Assembly: GCF_014656095.1 (NCBI RefSeq)
Contig: NZ_BNBT01000016.1
Span: forward strand, 23,396 to 87,395
Direction: 5' to 3'
Source of the DNA: Streptomyces longispororuber
Lineage (GTDB): Bacteria; Actinomycetota; Actinomycetes; Streptomycetales; Streptomycetaceae
Length of the DNA stretch: 64,000 bases
Shown here: positions 51,842 through 60,552 of the stretch, one piece after another
How positions within the stretch are numbered: position 1 is the first letter of the stretch
Layout: each line of letters opens with the position of its first letter
Notes under the pieces: generated by a model
Database searches by the model: none
What the model was told of the DNA's origin: nothing
Seen by the model: the letters and a program-made list of their open reading frames with translations, nothing else
Translations under genes and position numbers: made by a program

Positions 51842-52216
51842 GTGCAGACAGATATCGATCCCCGCAATCTGATCGGCCGCAAGGCGTTCGACCGCGACGG
51901 CAACAGGATCGGCACGGTCGACGAGATCTACCTCGACGACGCGACCGGCGCCCCGGAGTGGGCCGCCATACGCACCGGCCTGTTCAGCCGGGACGCGTTC
52001 GTCCCGCTGGAGGCCAGCGAGCTGGTCAAGGACGGCACCCTCCGCGTCCCCTTCGACCGCGCCCTGATCAGGGACGCCCCGGACTTCGGCGTCGGCCGCC
52101 ACCTCTCCCCGGAGCAGGAACTCCAGCTCTACCGCCACTACGGCCTGGACGTGGCCCCCGCCCCGCCTTTCCCCGACCACGACTTCGGCTCCACCACCGA
52201 GGACAGCAGCACCTGA
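51842..52216 (+). CDS. PRC-barrel domain protein
   Basis: This 124-residue protein has a PRC-barrel at about 5-80: LIGRKAFDRDGNRIGTVDEI, then YLDDATGAPEWAAIRTGLF and RVPFDRALIRDAPDF. A C-terminal tail (SPEQELQLYRHYGLD) resembles photosynthetic-reaction-centre-like/RimM-related PRC proteins common in actinomycete stress loci. The barrel is a protein- or RNA-binding module; the role is unknown. GTG 51842 follows GGGAGGG; ATG 51830 is too early for that ribosome site. The decamer array lies directly upstream. Confidence 0.88.
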   Translation: MQTDIDPRNLIGRKAFDRDGNRIGTVDEIYLDDATGAPEWAAIRTGLFSRDAFVPLEASELVKDGTLRVPFDRALIRDAPDFGVGRHLSPEQELQLYRHYGLDVAPAPPFPDHDFGSTTEDSST

Positions 52217-53275
52217 GCGCCTGATCCGCCTGAACCTGCCGGGCCCCGCTTGGCTGGGCCCTCGCCCGACTGGCCTCGTCCGACCGGCTTCGTCCGGCTG
52301 GACCGGCCCGGCCCGCCTGGCTGGGCCCTCGCCCGACCAGCCCCTGCCCTCGTCCGACGGACAGCCTCTGCAGGTGCTCCCCGGGGGTGCCGGTCTGCCT
52401 GTCCTCCCTAGGGGCTGCCGGGCTTCGCTACGCCCGCCGGGCCTTGCCACACCTGCCGTCACCACCGCTGCCGGTGCCCACCAGGCCTTCCGGTGTCCGC
52501 CGCGCCTGCCGGTCGTCTCCGTCCGTGCCTGCCGGTGCCCACCTTGCCGTGCCTACCGGGCCACACCTCCCGGTGCACCCGCCTCGCGCCCACGTCACTC
52601 CTGCCGACGCGACCTCTGCCGGTCCTCCCGAGCTCACTGTCTCCCGCCCCTGCTGGGCCTCCGAGCGACCGGCGCCCCTCCTTGCCCTGCCGGTCTTCCT
52701 TGCACCTCCTGGTGCACCCCTGACCCCCGCGCCAGTCCATCCCGCCTCGGCCCCTCACGCCTCTTCCCCAGCCGCACGCGAACGTGCACTCAGCACTAGC
52801 AGGCCCCGCCGCTTTACCTCGCGCCCGCCGCACCCCCCACGCCTCACCACTCCTGCCGCGCTCGCCACTGCCCTCACCCCGGCCAGTCCTCCTCGTGCCT
52901 GTGCCCCCCCCTCTGGCACTGTCGACCCCGCCAGCGCCGGTCGTACGCGGACGTGCACACACACTCCGGCCGCCCTCCATTGCACGCCCGCTGGCCCCTT
53001 GCTGAGCGATCTGGTCGCCCCCGACACCGTGGAAACCAAGGCACGGCACCCAACCGAAAGCACCTACCCATCCCCGCCGCAGCCACGCCCTACTCCCACG
53101 CACACCTCCACACCCCCCGCCACACGAAAGCATTCGCAGCTCTGGCTGCTCTGGCTGCTCTGGCCCCCGACCACTGCTCAACCACCACCCGCCGTCCCGG
53201 TCGGCACCCCGGCCCTGGACACCCAGCCACAGCCCTCCCCCACCAGCCGACCCGGCCACCCCCCACGCCCCAGCC
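52217..53275. other. 1.06 kb gene-free C-rich region
   Basis: The plus strand is strongly C-rich over G, with Pro/His/Thr-rich frames on one strand and Gly/Arg-rich frames on the other. It contains TGCCGGT/CTGCC near-repeats (52385-52560) and GGCCTCGTCCGACCGGC-type repeats (52245-52350). Long open frames cross it on both strands, but none has a ribosome site, conserved motif or normal amino-acid mix, so I call no gene. Confidence 0.55.
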
Positions 53276-54916
53276 CTAACCACCGCCCTCAACCGAAAGC
53301 GCCCGCCCCTCACCCCCAACCACACCCTCTGCGCCCCCTTCCTGGCCCGCACCAGCAATGCCCCCTACACCCCGGTCGCCCCACACCCCCGCCTCATCCA
53401 CCGCCCCAGTCGCCGCTCCCCCACCGACCGCCCCGGCCACCGCCACCAGCGGCAGCGGGTCCGAAGGCTCCAGTTCGGGGTCGTCCGTGCGGAAGGTGCG
53501 CACCCGGCCCGGGGGCGACTCCGGTGTCTCGAACCGCACCGTCACCCGCCCCAGGCCGCTCCCCTGCACCCACCCGGGCCCGTACACGGCATGTCGTACG
53601 TCGTGACCCGCGGGCCACCGCCGCTCGGCAGGCGCCACCGGCTCCCCGGCCCCCGCAACGGCCGTCGCGAGCACCGCCACCTGGTGCGTCGCAGGTCTCG
53701 CTCCCCCCGCCTCAGCCGACGCATCGGCCCCAGCACCACCCGCGCCCGCGGCCCCTCCTCCAGCTCCGACCCCCTCGTCGAGCTCAGCAGGCGAGGCCAC
53801 CGACCCCTCCTCGGCCTCCACCAGCGCATCCGCCTCGGCCTGCGCCTGGGCCTGCGCGAACAAGTCCTCCTGCGTGAAGTCCGCGAGCCCGCTCACGCCG
53901 ACGCCGAGCAGCCGCACCCCGCCCGTCGTGTCCACCGACTCCAGGAGCCGGGCCGCCGCCTCCCGCACCACCGCCGGGTCGTCCGTGGGCCCCCGGAGCG
54001 TCTCGGAGCGGGTCAGCGTCGAGAAGTCGAAGCGCCGCACCTTGAGGACGATGGTCCGGCCGGAGTGCCCGGCCGCCCGCAGCCGCTGCACACACCGGTC
54101 GGCGAGCCGCGCCACCTCAAGGCGCACCCGCACCCGGTCGTGGATGTCCACGTCGTACGTGTCCTCGACGCTGACGGACTTGGTGTCCCGCTCGGCCACC
54201 ACGGCCCGCTCGTCCCGCGCCAGCGCCATCGCGTACAGCCCCTCGCCGTGGGCCCTGCCCAGGAGCCGCACCAGCTCGTCCTGCCCGGCCTCCGCCAGCT
54301 CCCCCACCGTGGTGATCCCCGCACGCCGCAGGTGGTCCCCCGTCGCCGGGCCCACGCCGGGCAGCACCCGCACCGACATCGGCCCGAGCAGCTCCCGCTC
54401 CGTACCCGGCTCTATCAGCCTGAGCCCGTCGGGCTTGGCCTCCTCGGAGGCGATCTTCGCGAGCATCTTGGACGCGGCGAGCCCCACGGACCCCGTCAGC
54501 CCCGTCACCCGCCGGATGTCCGCCCGCAGCCGCTCCCCCACGGCCCGGGCCGTGGCCGCGTCATCGGCGACTCCACCGGCCTCCAGATCCACGAACGCCT
54601 CGTCGAGGCTGAGCGGCTCCACGAGCGGCGACAGTTCCCGCAGCAGCCCCATGACCTGCTCGCTGATCTCCCGGTACAGCCCGAAACGCGGTACGAGGTA
54701 CGCCGCGTTCGGCGCCAGCCGGCGCGCCTGCCCCATCGGCATGGCCGAGTGCACCCCGAACCGCCTGGCCTCGTAGGACGCCGTCGCCACGACCCCGCGC
54801 GGCCCCAGCCCGCCGACCACGACGGCCTTGCCGCGCAGGCTCGGCTTCGCGGCCTGCTCGGCTGACGCGTAGAAGGCATCCATGTCGAGATGCAGGATCG
54901 TCGGCGCGGTTCTCAC
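53276..54916 (-). CDS. dinB: DNA polymerase IV (Y family)
   Basis: This 546-residue translesion polymerase has a palm domain with catalytic acids in HLDMDAFYASAEQ (about 9-21) and PLSLDEAFVDLE (about 101-112), a helix-hairpin-helix at VLPGVGPATGDHLRRAGI (about 183-200), and a little-finger domain to about 345. The extension AVYGPGWVQGSGLGRVTVRFE (in parts, about 438-458) is usual in streptomycete homologues. The last 55 residues after PLPL are Gly/Ala-rich and read into the C-rich gene-free region, so the normal stop may have been lost. GTG 54916. No dnaE2/imuB partners nearby. Confidence 0.93.
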   Translation of the reverse strand: MRTAPTILHLDMDAFYASAEQAAKPSLRGKAVVVGGLGPRGVVATASYEARRFGVHSAMPMGQARRLAPNAAYLVPRFGLYREISEQVMGLLRELSPLVEPLSLDEAFVDLEAGGVADDAATARAVGERLRADIRRVTGLTGSVGLAASKMLAKIASEEAKPDGLRLIEPGTERELLGPMSVRVLPGVGPATGDHLRRAGITTVGELAEAGQDELVRLLGRAHGEGLYAMALARDERAVVAERDTKSVSVEDTYDVDIHDRVRVRLEVARLADRCVQRLRAAGHSGRTIVLKVRRFDFSTLTRSETLRGPTDDPAVVREAAARLLESVDTTGGVRLLGVGVSGLADFTQEDLFAQAQAQAEADALVEAEEGSVASPAELDEGVGAGGGAAGAGGAGADASAEAGGARPATHQVAVLATAVAGAGEPVAPAERRWPAGHDVRHAVYGPGWVQGSGLGRVTVRFETPESPPGRVRTFRTDDPELEPSDPLPLVAVAGAVGGGAATGAVDEAGVWGDRGVGGIAGAGQEGGAEGVVGGEGRALSVEGGG

Positions 54917-55218
54917 ACCTCTGATGCTGCCCTACGCCACTGACAATGCCCTGGACCAGGCCCACCGGCTGACAGTGCACGACCGGGCACGGCCGAAGCA
55001 CCGTCGGCACACGGGCATCAGTCGGAACACAGGCATCAGTCGGCACACAGGCAGCAAAGGGCCCATGGCTCTCAGCCCAGGCATCACCGAGGAACCCCGC
55101 CGACAGCGCGGACCAGCGCACCACGAGGGCGCACACGGCCCCCTGCGCGCCGCGCGGACCCGCCCTCGCACCAACCCGGCGCCGGCCGACCCTAGGCCCG
55201 CACGCGGCCCTCAGGCCC
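54917..55218. other. dinB upstream region with 18-bp direct repeats
   Basis: TCGGCACACGGGCATCAG is repeated three times in tandem with small changes (55004-55021, 55022-55039, 55040-55057). The array lies 88 bases upstream of the dinB start. The remainder of the gap shows no gene. Confidence 0.7.
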
Positions 55219-55857
55219 TCATACGGCCCGGTTCCGCCGCCGCGCCAGCTCGTCGCCCGGGTGGTGTCCGACCAGCGTCTCCCCCGTGTCGACCCGTTCC
55301 CCGTGCAACTGGGACAGCGCGGCCTCGACGTCCCGCCACACGACGCCCACGGCGATCCCGAAGACACCCTGGCCACCTTGGAGCAGCTCGTGCACCTCGC
55401 TGGGCGACGTGCACTCGTACACCGTCGCGCCGTCGCTCATCAGCGTCGTGCGCTCCAGGTCCTGGAAGCCGCTGTCCCGCAGGTGCTGCACGGTGGTGCG
55501 GATGTTCTGCAGCGAGACGCCGGTGTCCAGGAAGCGCTTCACGATCTTCAGCACGACGACATCGCGGAAGCTGTAGAGCCGCTGCGTCCCGGAGCCGCCC
55601 GCCGCGCGCACGCTGGGCTCCACGAGCCCGGTGCGCGCCCAGTAGTCGAGTTGCCGGTACGTGATGCCCGCCGCCGCGCACGCCGTGGGGCCGCGGTAAC
55701 CGATGCGATCCCGCTCGGGCTGCTGCGTCCGGTCTTCCGGTGCGGACGGGCTGCCATTACCGTGGAGCGCCACCGGGCGCCTCGAAGGGGGTTCGGCCGA
55801 GCCGCCGTGCAGCGGATACGAACCGCCCACCGCTGTACCGTCGCCGCTGCTTCTCAC
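55219..55857 (-). CDS. MerR family transcriptional regulator
   Basis: This 212-residue protein has a MerR-type winged helix at about 52-125: GYRGPTACAAAGITYRQLDYWARTG in parts, LYSFRDVVVLKIVKRFLDTG and LQNIRTTVQHLRDSG. The rest is a helical tail with GQGVFGIAVGVVWRDVEAALSQL in parts. The YRQLDYWARTGLVEPS helix is the DNA-recognition element. GGAGG precedes GTG 55857. It is the last of a conserved run (bfn, ftsR, garA upstream on the same strand), although 186 bases separate it from bfn. Target unknown. Confidence 0.88.
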   Translation of the reverse strand: MRSSGDGTAVGGSYPLHGGSAEPPSRRPVALHGNGSPSAPEDRTQQPERDRIGYRGPTACAAAGITYRQLDYWARTGLVEPSVRAAGGSGTQRLYSFRDVVVLKIVKRFLDTGVSLQNIRTTVQHLRDSGFQDLERTTLMSDGATVYECTSPSEVHELLQGGQGVFGIAVGVVWRDVEAALSQLHGERVDTGETLVGHHPGDELARRRNRAV

Positions 55858-56043
55858 GCCGACCTCCGTCCTTGACCTGCCTCATCGACGGTAGGCAGTC
55901 GCCAGGGGCTCGTCAACGATCGCCACACTCGCCACGCCGAGTGATAATCACCCTGCGAGTGGTTTCGCGTCCCCTGCCGCGGGGAAAGGCTAGCCGAATG
56001 CTCCGGAGCGGGCCTCTCGGCGGCCGCTCACGACGCCCGGCTG

Positions 56044-56517
56044 TCACTGGCTGCTGGTACCGAAGTCCTCGGGCGAGATCTGGTCGAGGAACTCGCGGAA
56101 CTTCTCCACCTCGTCCTCCTGCTCGTCCGGGATGGCGATGCCCGCGTCGTCCAGCACCCCGTCACTGCCGTAGATCGGCGTCCCGGTGCGCAGCGCCAGC
56201 GCTATGGCGTCCGAGGGACGGGCGCTCACCTCGACCCCGCTGGCGAAGACCAGCTCGGCGTAGAACACGCCTTCCCGCAGGTCGGTGATGCGCACTTCGG
56301 TGAGCTCCTGACCCACGGCCTCCAGCACGTCCTTGAAAAGGTCGTGCGTCAGCGGCCGCGCGGGGGCCATGCCCTGCTGTGCGAAGGCGATGGCGGTCGC
56401 CTCCCCTGGTCCGATCCAGATGGGGAGGTACCGGTCGCCTCCCACTTCACGCAGGAGCACGATCGGCTGGTTGGAGGGCATTTCGACCCGGACACCTACG
56501 ACGTCGAGCTCGTTCAC
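56044..56517 (-). CDS. Bifunctional nuclease (BFN) domain protein
   Basis: This 157-residue protein of the DUF151/BFN family opens MNELDVVGVRVEMPSNQPIV and has YLPIWIGPGEATAIAFAQQG (about 30-49) and SARPSDAIALALRTGTPIY (about 98-116), the family signature. Some homologues have RNase/DNase activity in vitro; the cellular role in actinobacteria is unknown. The GTG at 56517 lies 54 bases after the ftsR stop, and the same gene order is found in many actinobacteria. Confidence 0.93.
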   Translation of the reverse strand: MNELDVVGVRVEMPSNQPIVLLREVGGDRYLPIWIGPGEATAIAFAQQGMAPARPLTHDLFKDVLEAVGQELTEVRITDLREGVFYAELVFASGVEVSARPSDAIALALRTGTPIYGSDGVLDDAGIAIPDEQEDEVEKFREFLDQISPEDFGTSSQ

Positions 56518-56570
56518 ACAGCAACCCTAGGACGTGCCCGGCAGGTTTGGGTAGTCGGGCACCCGCCGAG

Positions 56571-57314
56571 TCAGCGCGGCCGCACACCCAGGGCACTGTG
56601 CACGAGCGCCGTGTGCAGCCTGCCCGTGAGCCCCGCGAGCTCTTTCGTACGTGCTTCCGCATGGGCCCTGGTCTGCGGATTGCGGTGCCGGCGCAGGGGC
56701 GCCACGATCTGGTCGACGAGGGCTGCGTCCCGCTCCGCCGCGGCCTTCATGGCCCGCAGATGCCGTGGCTCGATGCCGAACCGTCCGAGCTCGACGACGA
56801 GCGCGGCCACGGTCACGGCATCGGCGTCGTAGCTGCCGTCCGGCAGCGGCGCGATCAGGCCGTACGCCTCCCACTCCGCCAGTTGGCCCTCCTCGGCCTC
56901 GACGGCGGCGAGGAGGGCGTCCCGCCCCACTCGGGCGGCGGTGCGCTCCTCGTGCTCACCGGGCGGGGCGTCGTCGCTCCCGTCCCGCTGCTGCCCCACC
57001 GAGGGCAGCGTGACCTGCTCCCCCCGCTCCATCGCGTCGAGCTGCTCGCGGATGACCTTCAGCGGGAGGTAGTGGTCGCGCTGCACCCGCAGCACATACG
57101 CCAGGCGTTCGACGTCCTCGGGGCTGAACTTGCGGTACCCGGACGGGGTGCGCTGCGGTTCCACGAGGCCCTCCGACTCCAAGAACCTGATCTTGGAGAT
57201 GGTGACCTCGGGGAACTCGTCACGCAACACGTTCAGCACCGCGCCGATGCTCATCAGCCGGTCGTCCGCAGCGGCGGTGCCGCTCCCGGCACCGCCCCTC
57301 GGTGTGTGCAGCAT
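56571..57314 (-). CDS. ftsR: MerR family regulator FtsR
   Basis: This 247-residue protein has a MerR winged helix at about 20-95: MSIGAVLNVLRDEFPEVTIS then KIRFLESEGLVEPQRTPSGY and RLAYVLRVQRDHYLPLKVIR. The C-terminal helical half has YGLIAPLPDGSYD and FGIEPRHLRAMKAAAERD. The ISKIRFLESEGLVEP recognition helix and its position next to garA identify FtsR, which activates ftsZ in corynebacteria; the streptomycete role is inferred. It lies 19 bases downstream of the garA stop, so the two are co-transcribed. Confidence 0.9.
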   Translation of the reverse strand: MLHTPRGGAGSGTAAADDRLMSIGAVLNVLRDEFPEVTISKIRFLESEGLVEPQRTPSGYRKFSPEDVERLAYVLRVQRDHYLPLKVIREQLDAMERGEQVTLPSVGQQRDGSDDAPPGEHEERTAARVGRDALLAAVEAEEGQLAEWEAYGLIAPLPDGSYDADAVTVAALVVELGRFGIEPRHLRAMKAAAERDAALVDQIVAPLRRHRNPQTRAHAEARTKELAGLTGRLHTALVHSALGVRPR

Positions 57315-57333
57315 GGGCCTTCCTGGGGGTGGT

Positions 57334-58167
57334 TCAGATGCCCCGCTGGCTCGCGTAGAAGACCAGTCGGTACTTGCCGATCTGGACCTCGTCGCCGTTG
57401 GACAGGGCGACGGAGTCGATCCGCTCCCGGTTCACGTACGTGCCGTTGAGGCTGCCGACGTCGGCGACGGTGAAGCTGCCGTCCGCGGCGCGACGGAACT
57501 CCACGTGGCGGCGCGACACGGTCACGTCGTCCAGGAAGATGTCGCTCTGCGGGTGGCGCCCCGCCGTCGTCAGGTCGCCGTCCAGCAGGAAGCGGCTGCC
57601 CGAGTTCGGCCCGCGCCGGACCACGAGCAGCGCCGAGCCGAGCGGCAGCGCGTCCACGGCGGCCTGGGCCTCGGGCGACAGCGCCGGGGACGGCGTCTGA
57701 CCCGTGGTCTCGGCGTCGTAGGCCTCCAGGCCGGAGATGGAGATCGTCGACGTGGTCTCGGACGGACGCTCGCTCACCGCCCCGGGCCGCAGCGGCGCAC
57801 CGCAGTTGGAGCAGAACCGGCTGGCCTGCGCGTTGCGGTTGCCGCACCTCTGACACACCAGGGCCGACATGGACGGATCCTCCTGCCGCGGCTGCCCCGA
57901 CGGGGCATGGGACGCGTACGGGTCCTGGGTAAACCCTCCACCCGTACCTGAGGTTGACGGATCCCCGAAACCTATGCGGCCGGAACTGGCAGGGTCAACA
58001 GACGACGCGCCCTGTCCGCCCGAAATGTCTCCACCCGGACCACCCACCTGGTCCCGGAACAGCGGGCGCTCGCCCACCTGGGTCTCGGGCACGTCTCCCT
58101 TACGCGCCGCGCGGTGGCGGGCGTCGTCACGCGTACTCTTGCCGAACAACTTCGCAAACAACTTCAC
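57334..58167 (-). CDS. garA: FHA domain protein GarA/OdhI
   Basis: This 277-residue protein has a disordered N-terminus (1-99), a zinc ribbon C105-x2-C108...C119-x2-C122, the phospho-acceptor motif SETTS at 136-140, and an FHA domain at about 195-265 (AGRHPQSDIFLDDVTVSRRH, LNGTYVNRERI). GarA/OdhI inhibits 2-oxoglutarate dehydrogenase and stimulates glutamate dehydrogenase-type enzymes; phosphorylation of the ETTS threonines by PknB/PknG makes it bind itself and lose activity. GTG 58167 follows AAGGGG. An internal ATG at 57870 (residue 100) is preceded by a perfect AGGAGG, so a short 178-residue form may also be made. Confidence 0.93.
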   Translation of the reverse strand: MKLFAKLFGKSTRDDARHRAARKGDVPETQVGERPLFRDQVGGPGGDISGGQGASSVDPASSGRIGFGDPSTSGTGGGFTQDPYASHAPSGQPRQEDPSMSALVCQRCGNRNAQASRFCSNCGAPLRPGAVSERPSETTSTISISGLEAYDAETTGQTPSPALSPEAQAAVDALPLGSALLVVRRGPNSGSRFLLDGDLTTAGRHPQSDIFLDDVTVSRRHVEFRRAADGSFTVADVGSLNGTYVNRERIDSVALSNGDEVQIGKYRLVFYASQRGI

Positions 58168-58366
58168 GGGCGATTCCCCTTGACCGAAACAGACCCGCCC
58201 GTGGGGCAGGACGAACCCTGATTGCACACACCGGCGTACATGGGCGACACCGACATCCTCACAACGTCCGGAGCCGCCAAACAGTTTCCACCACGCACCG
58301 CGTCCCGCGTGCGCCGACCCCCCGCAACCTCATGCCCGGGACCGCCGGCCCCCATGCGACCCCGCC

Positions 58367-59227
58367 TCACTGGGAGGACGACCGAGCGTAGTCAGGCCGC
58401 TTCGCCGGTCGCAAGGCATCCACGACGATCTTCTCCGTACGTGCGACAGTGACCGTGGCCTGCTCCTTCTCCAGAGTCTGCACCACACCGCCGGGGATGT
58501 TGAGCGCGGGCTCCAGGTCCTGGGGCTTGCCGATGACCTTGAAACGGTAGGGCTCGGCGACCTTACGGCCGTCCACGCGCACACCGCCGCCCGCCGCGTC
58601 CGAGAGATGGGTGCCGGCCACCACCCGTACGTCGTTGACCTGGATGGCCTCGGCGCCCGCGGCGCGCAGCTCCTGGATGGCGTCGAGCAGCATGTTGGCC
58701 TCCACCGTCCCCTTCTTGTCGTCGATCGTCAGCGTGATGCCGGGCCCCTGGGCGGCCACGGTGCCCGCCAGGACGCCGAGTTGCCGTTCCCTCTCGGCGG
58801 TCTGCTTGCGGGCCTCCTCGGCCTGGTCCGAGCTGCTCTCGAGGCCGGTGCGCTGTTCCTCGAGTCGCCGCTTCTCATCTTCCAGACGCTGAGTACGGTC
58901 ATCCAGTTCATCGAGGATGCGCACAAGATCTTCTTGTCGCGCGCCGCGCAGCGCGTCACTGCTGTCGTTGGTGGACCGCACCTGGATCGCCAGACCCAGG
59001 CCGAGCACGAACAGCAGCAGCGCCACGATGAGTTGCGCGCGGGTGAGACGCGGCGGCCACAGTCCCTTCACGAGCCGCTGGCGGCCGGTCAGCGGCGCCG
59101 GCCCGGTCCGCGCGTCCCCGGCCTCGTCACCGGCCCCGCGGGGCGGCACCGGGATCTCCGGGGGCAGTGCCTTGCGGGGGCCGTCGCCGGGCGTGTCGTC
59201 GCCGTTCCGGGGGCTGAGCGAGCTCAT
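58367..59227 (-). CDS. DUF881 family membrane-anchored protein
   Basis: This 286-residue protein has a Pro-rich cytoplasmic N-terminus, one membrane helix (about 68-88, LIVALLLFVLGLGLAIQV), a coiled coil (about 100-150) and the DUF881 domain with PGITLTIDDKKG and ELRAAGAEAIQVNDVRVVAG (about 160-200). DUF881 proteins are extracellular-facing with unknown role near cell-division genes. ATG 59227 is used; a GTG at 59236 overlaps the upstream stop (GTGA). It is the last of the DUF881-sbp-DUF881 operon. Confidence 0.9.
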   Translation of the reverse strand: MSSLSPRNGDDTPGDGPRKALPPEIPVPPRGAGDEAGDARTGPAPLTGRQRLVKGLWPPRLTRAQLIVALLLFVLGLGLAIQVRSTNDSSDALRGARQEDLVRILDELDDRTQRLEDEKRRLEEQRTGLESSSDQAEEARKQTAERERQLGVLAGTVAAQGPGITLTIDDKKGTVEANMLLDAIQELRAAGAEAIQVNDVRVVAGTHLSDAAGGGVRVDGRKVAEPYRFKVIGKPQDLEPALNIPGGVVQTLEKEQATVTVARTEKIVVDALRPAKRPDYARSSSQ

Positions 59228-59232
59228 CGGCC

Positions 59233-59565
59233 TCACGCCCGGAAGACGTGCCGGCGGATGGCCGCGGCGTTGGAGAAGATGCGGATGCCGAGGACCACGA
59301 CGACCCCCGTCGAGAGCTGGGCGCCCACGCCCAGCTTGTCCCCGAGGAAGACGATGAGCGCGGCCACCACCACGTTCGACAGGAACGACACCACGAAGAC
59401 CTTGTCGTCGAAGATCCCGTCGAGCATCGCCCGCAGACCGCCGAACACCGCGTCGAGCGCTGCCACCACGGCGATCGGAAGATACGGCTCGACCACCGCG
59501 GGTACCTCGGGCCGGACCAACAATCCGGCCACGACTCCCACGACGAGGCCCAGTACGGCGATCAC
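59233..59565 (-). CDS. sbp: Small basic protein, DUF1290 family
   Basis: This 110-residue protein has three hydrophobic helices: MIAVLGLVVGVVAGLLV, LPIAVVAALDAVFGGLRAML and VSFLSNVVVAALIVFLGDKL. This is the DUF1290 (Sbp) family, encoded next to ftsZ-region genes in firmicutes and between DUF881 genes in actinobacteria. Function is unknown. The GTG start overlaps the upstream stop by four bases and its stop overlaps the next gene region, so all three are translationally coupled. Confidence 0.93.
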   Translation of the reverse strand: MIAVLGLVVGVVAGLLVRPEVPAVVEPYLPIAVVAALDAVFGGLRAMLDGIFDDKVFVVSFLSNVVVAALIVFLGDKLGVGAQLSTGVVVVLGIRIFSNAAAIRRHVFRA

Positions 59566-60452
59566 GATGCGCTCTTCCCTGCCTTCGGCTCTGCTGTTCG
59601 TACGGTCACACTGGGCGCGGCCGGCAACCGGAGGTCGTCCGCCACGGAGATGCTGGTGCGGATACCGAAGTTCTCCTGGAGAGCATGCAGATACTGGCCG
59701 TCGGGGCTGTTCTGGAACCTGGTGCTCAACTGCTGTCCGTCGCCCACCGCGAGCACCGTATACGGCGGCACCAGCGGCTTGTTGTCGACCAGTATCGCGT
59801 CACCGGCCGCCCTGATGGCCGACAGTGCCGTCAGCCGCTGGTCGTTGATGGCGATGGCCTCGGCACCGGACTGCCACAGGCCGTTGACGACGCGCTGCAT
59901 GTCCCGGTCACGCACCCGGCCGGTGTCGGAGAAGCCGCCGTTGTCCCGGGGTCCGCCGCCGCCCTGATCGGCTTCCTTCTTGTCGTTGACGACGAGCCGG
60001 ACACCGGGACCGCGCACCGGCGTCGCGCCGGACAGCAGGGAGACCAAATCGGCCTTGCCGCCGCCGTGTTCGCGCAGCGCGGCCCGCTGCCGGGCGTTGA
60101 CGTCGTTGCGCAGGTCGTCGACCTCGTCCTCGAGGTCGTCCGCGTCGGTGGTCGCCGCCTCGACCCGGTCGATCAGTTCGGCGCGCTCCTTGGCGAGGAC
60201 GGGGGCCGCTATGCGCGCCTGGGCCGCACCGACGGTCACGACGAGCGCGGCGAGCACCAGGCCGAGCGCGAGCCCGAGCTTCGCCCGGAGGGTCTTGGGC
60301 ACCCCGGTCGTGCCGGATTCCTTCTTGCGTGCGGCGGCTTCCGCGTACCCCTCGTCCAGGCTGTGGTCCATGACGGTGGTGAGCAGCGACATGGAAGCGT
60401 CCGGGCGCGAGGCGCGCGGGACGGTGCTCCGAACGGGGGGCTGCTGCGGCAT
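59562..60452 (-). CDS. DUF881 family membrane-anchored protein
   Basis: This 296-residue paralogue of the gene at 58367 has a single membrane helix (about 60-80, LALGLVLAALVVTVGAAQ), then a coiled coil (LIDRVEAATTDADDLEDEVD, about 93-112) and the DUF881 domain with PGVRLVVNDKKEAD and LWQSGAEAIAINDQRLTALS (about 195-214). ATG 60452 is used; a GTG at 60461 would add three residues. It is the first gene of the trio. The 16-bp hairpin at 60505-60543 separates it from the upstream nucleotidyltransferase gene. Confidence 0.9.
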   Translation of the reverse strand: MPQQPPVRSTVPRASRPDASMSLLTTVMDHSLDEGYAEAAARKKESGTTGVPKTLRAKLGLALGLVLAALVVTVGAAQARIAAPVLAKERAELIDRVEAATTDADDLEDEVDDLRNDVNARQRAALREHGGGKADLVSLLSGATPVRGPGVRLVVNDKKEADQGGGGPRDNGGFSDTGRVRDRDMQRVVNGLWQSGAEAIAINDQRLTALSAIRAAGDAILVDNKPLVPPYTVLAVGDGQQLSTRFQNSPDGQYLHALQENFGIRTSISVADDLRLPAAPSVTVRTAEPKAGKSAS

Positions 60453-60504
60453 GCCGCACATCGTCGCACGTCGCGGGCGCTACCTCCGAATGGCCCCACA
60501 CGGA

Positions 60505-60543
60505 TGTGCCGGACAGCACCACTTACGGGTGCTGTCCGGCACA
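60505..60543 (-). terminator. Perfect 16-bp hairpin terminator
   Basis: TGTGCCGGACAGCACC and its exact reverse complement flank a 7-base loop, starting ten bases beyond the stop of the nucleotidyltransferase gene. It ends that transcript and leaves about 50 bases for the promoter of the DUF881 trio. Confidence 0.85.
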
Positions 60544-60552
60544 TATGCGCGC

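Noticed and set aside
52459..53358. 299-codon Gly/Arg-rich minus-strand frame
   Set aside because: Same low-complexity DNA read the other way; it overlaps the dinB tail, and no coding signature is visible.
52387..53877. 496-codon Pro/His/Thr-rich plus-strand frame in the C-rich tract
   Set aside because: Its composition follows the C-rich DNA, it overlaps dinB on the other strand and shows no domain or start signal.
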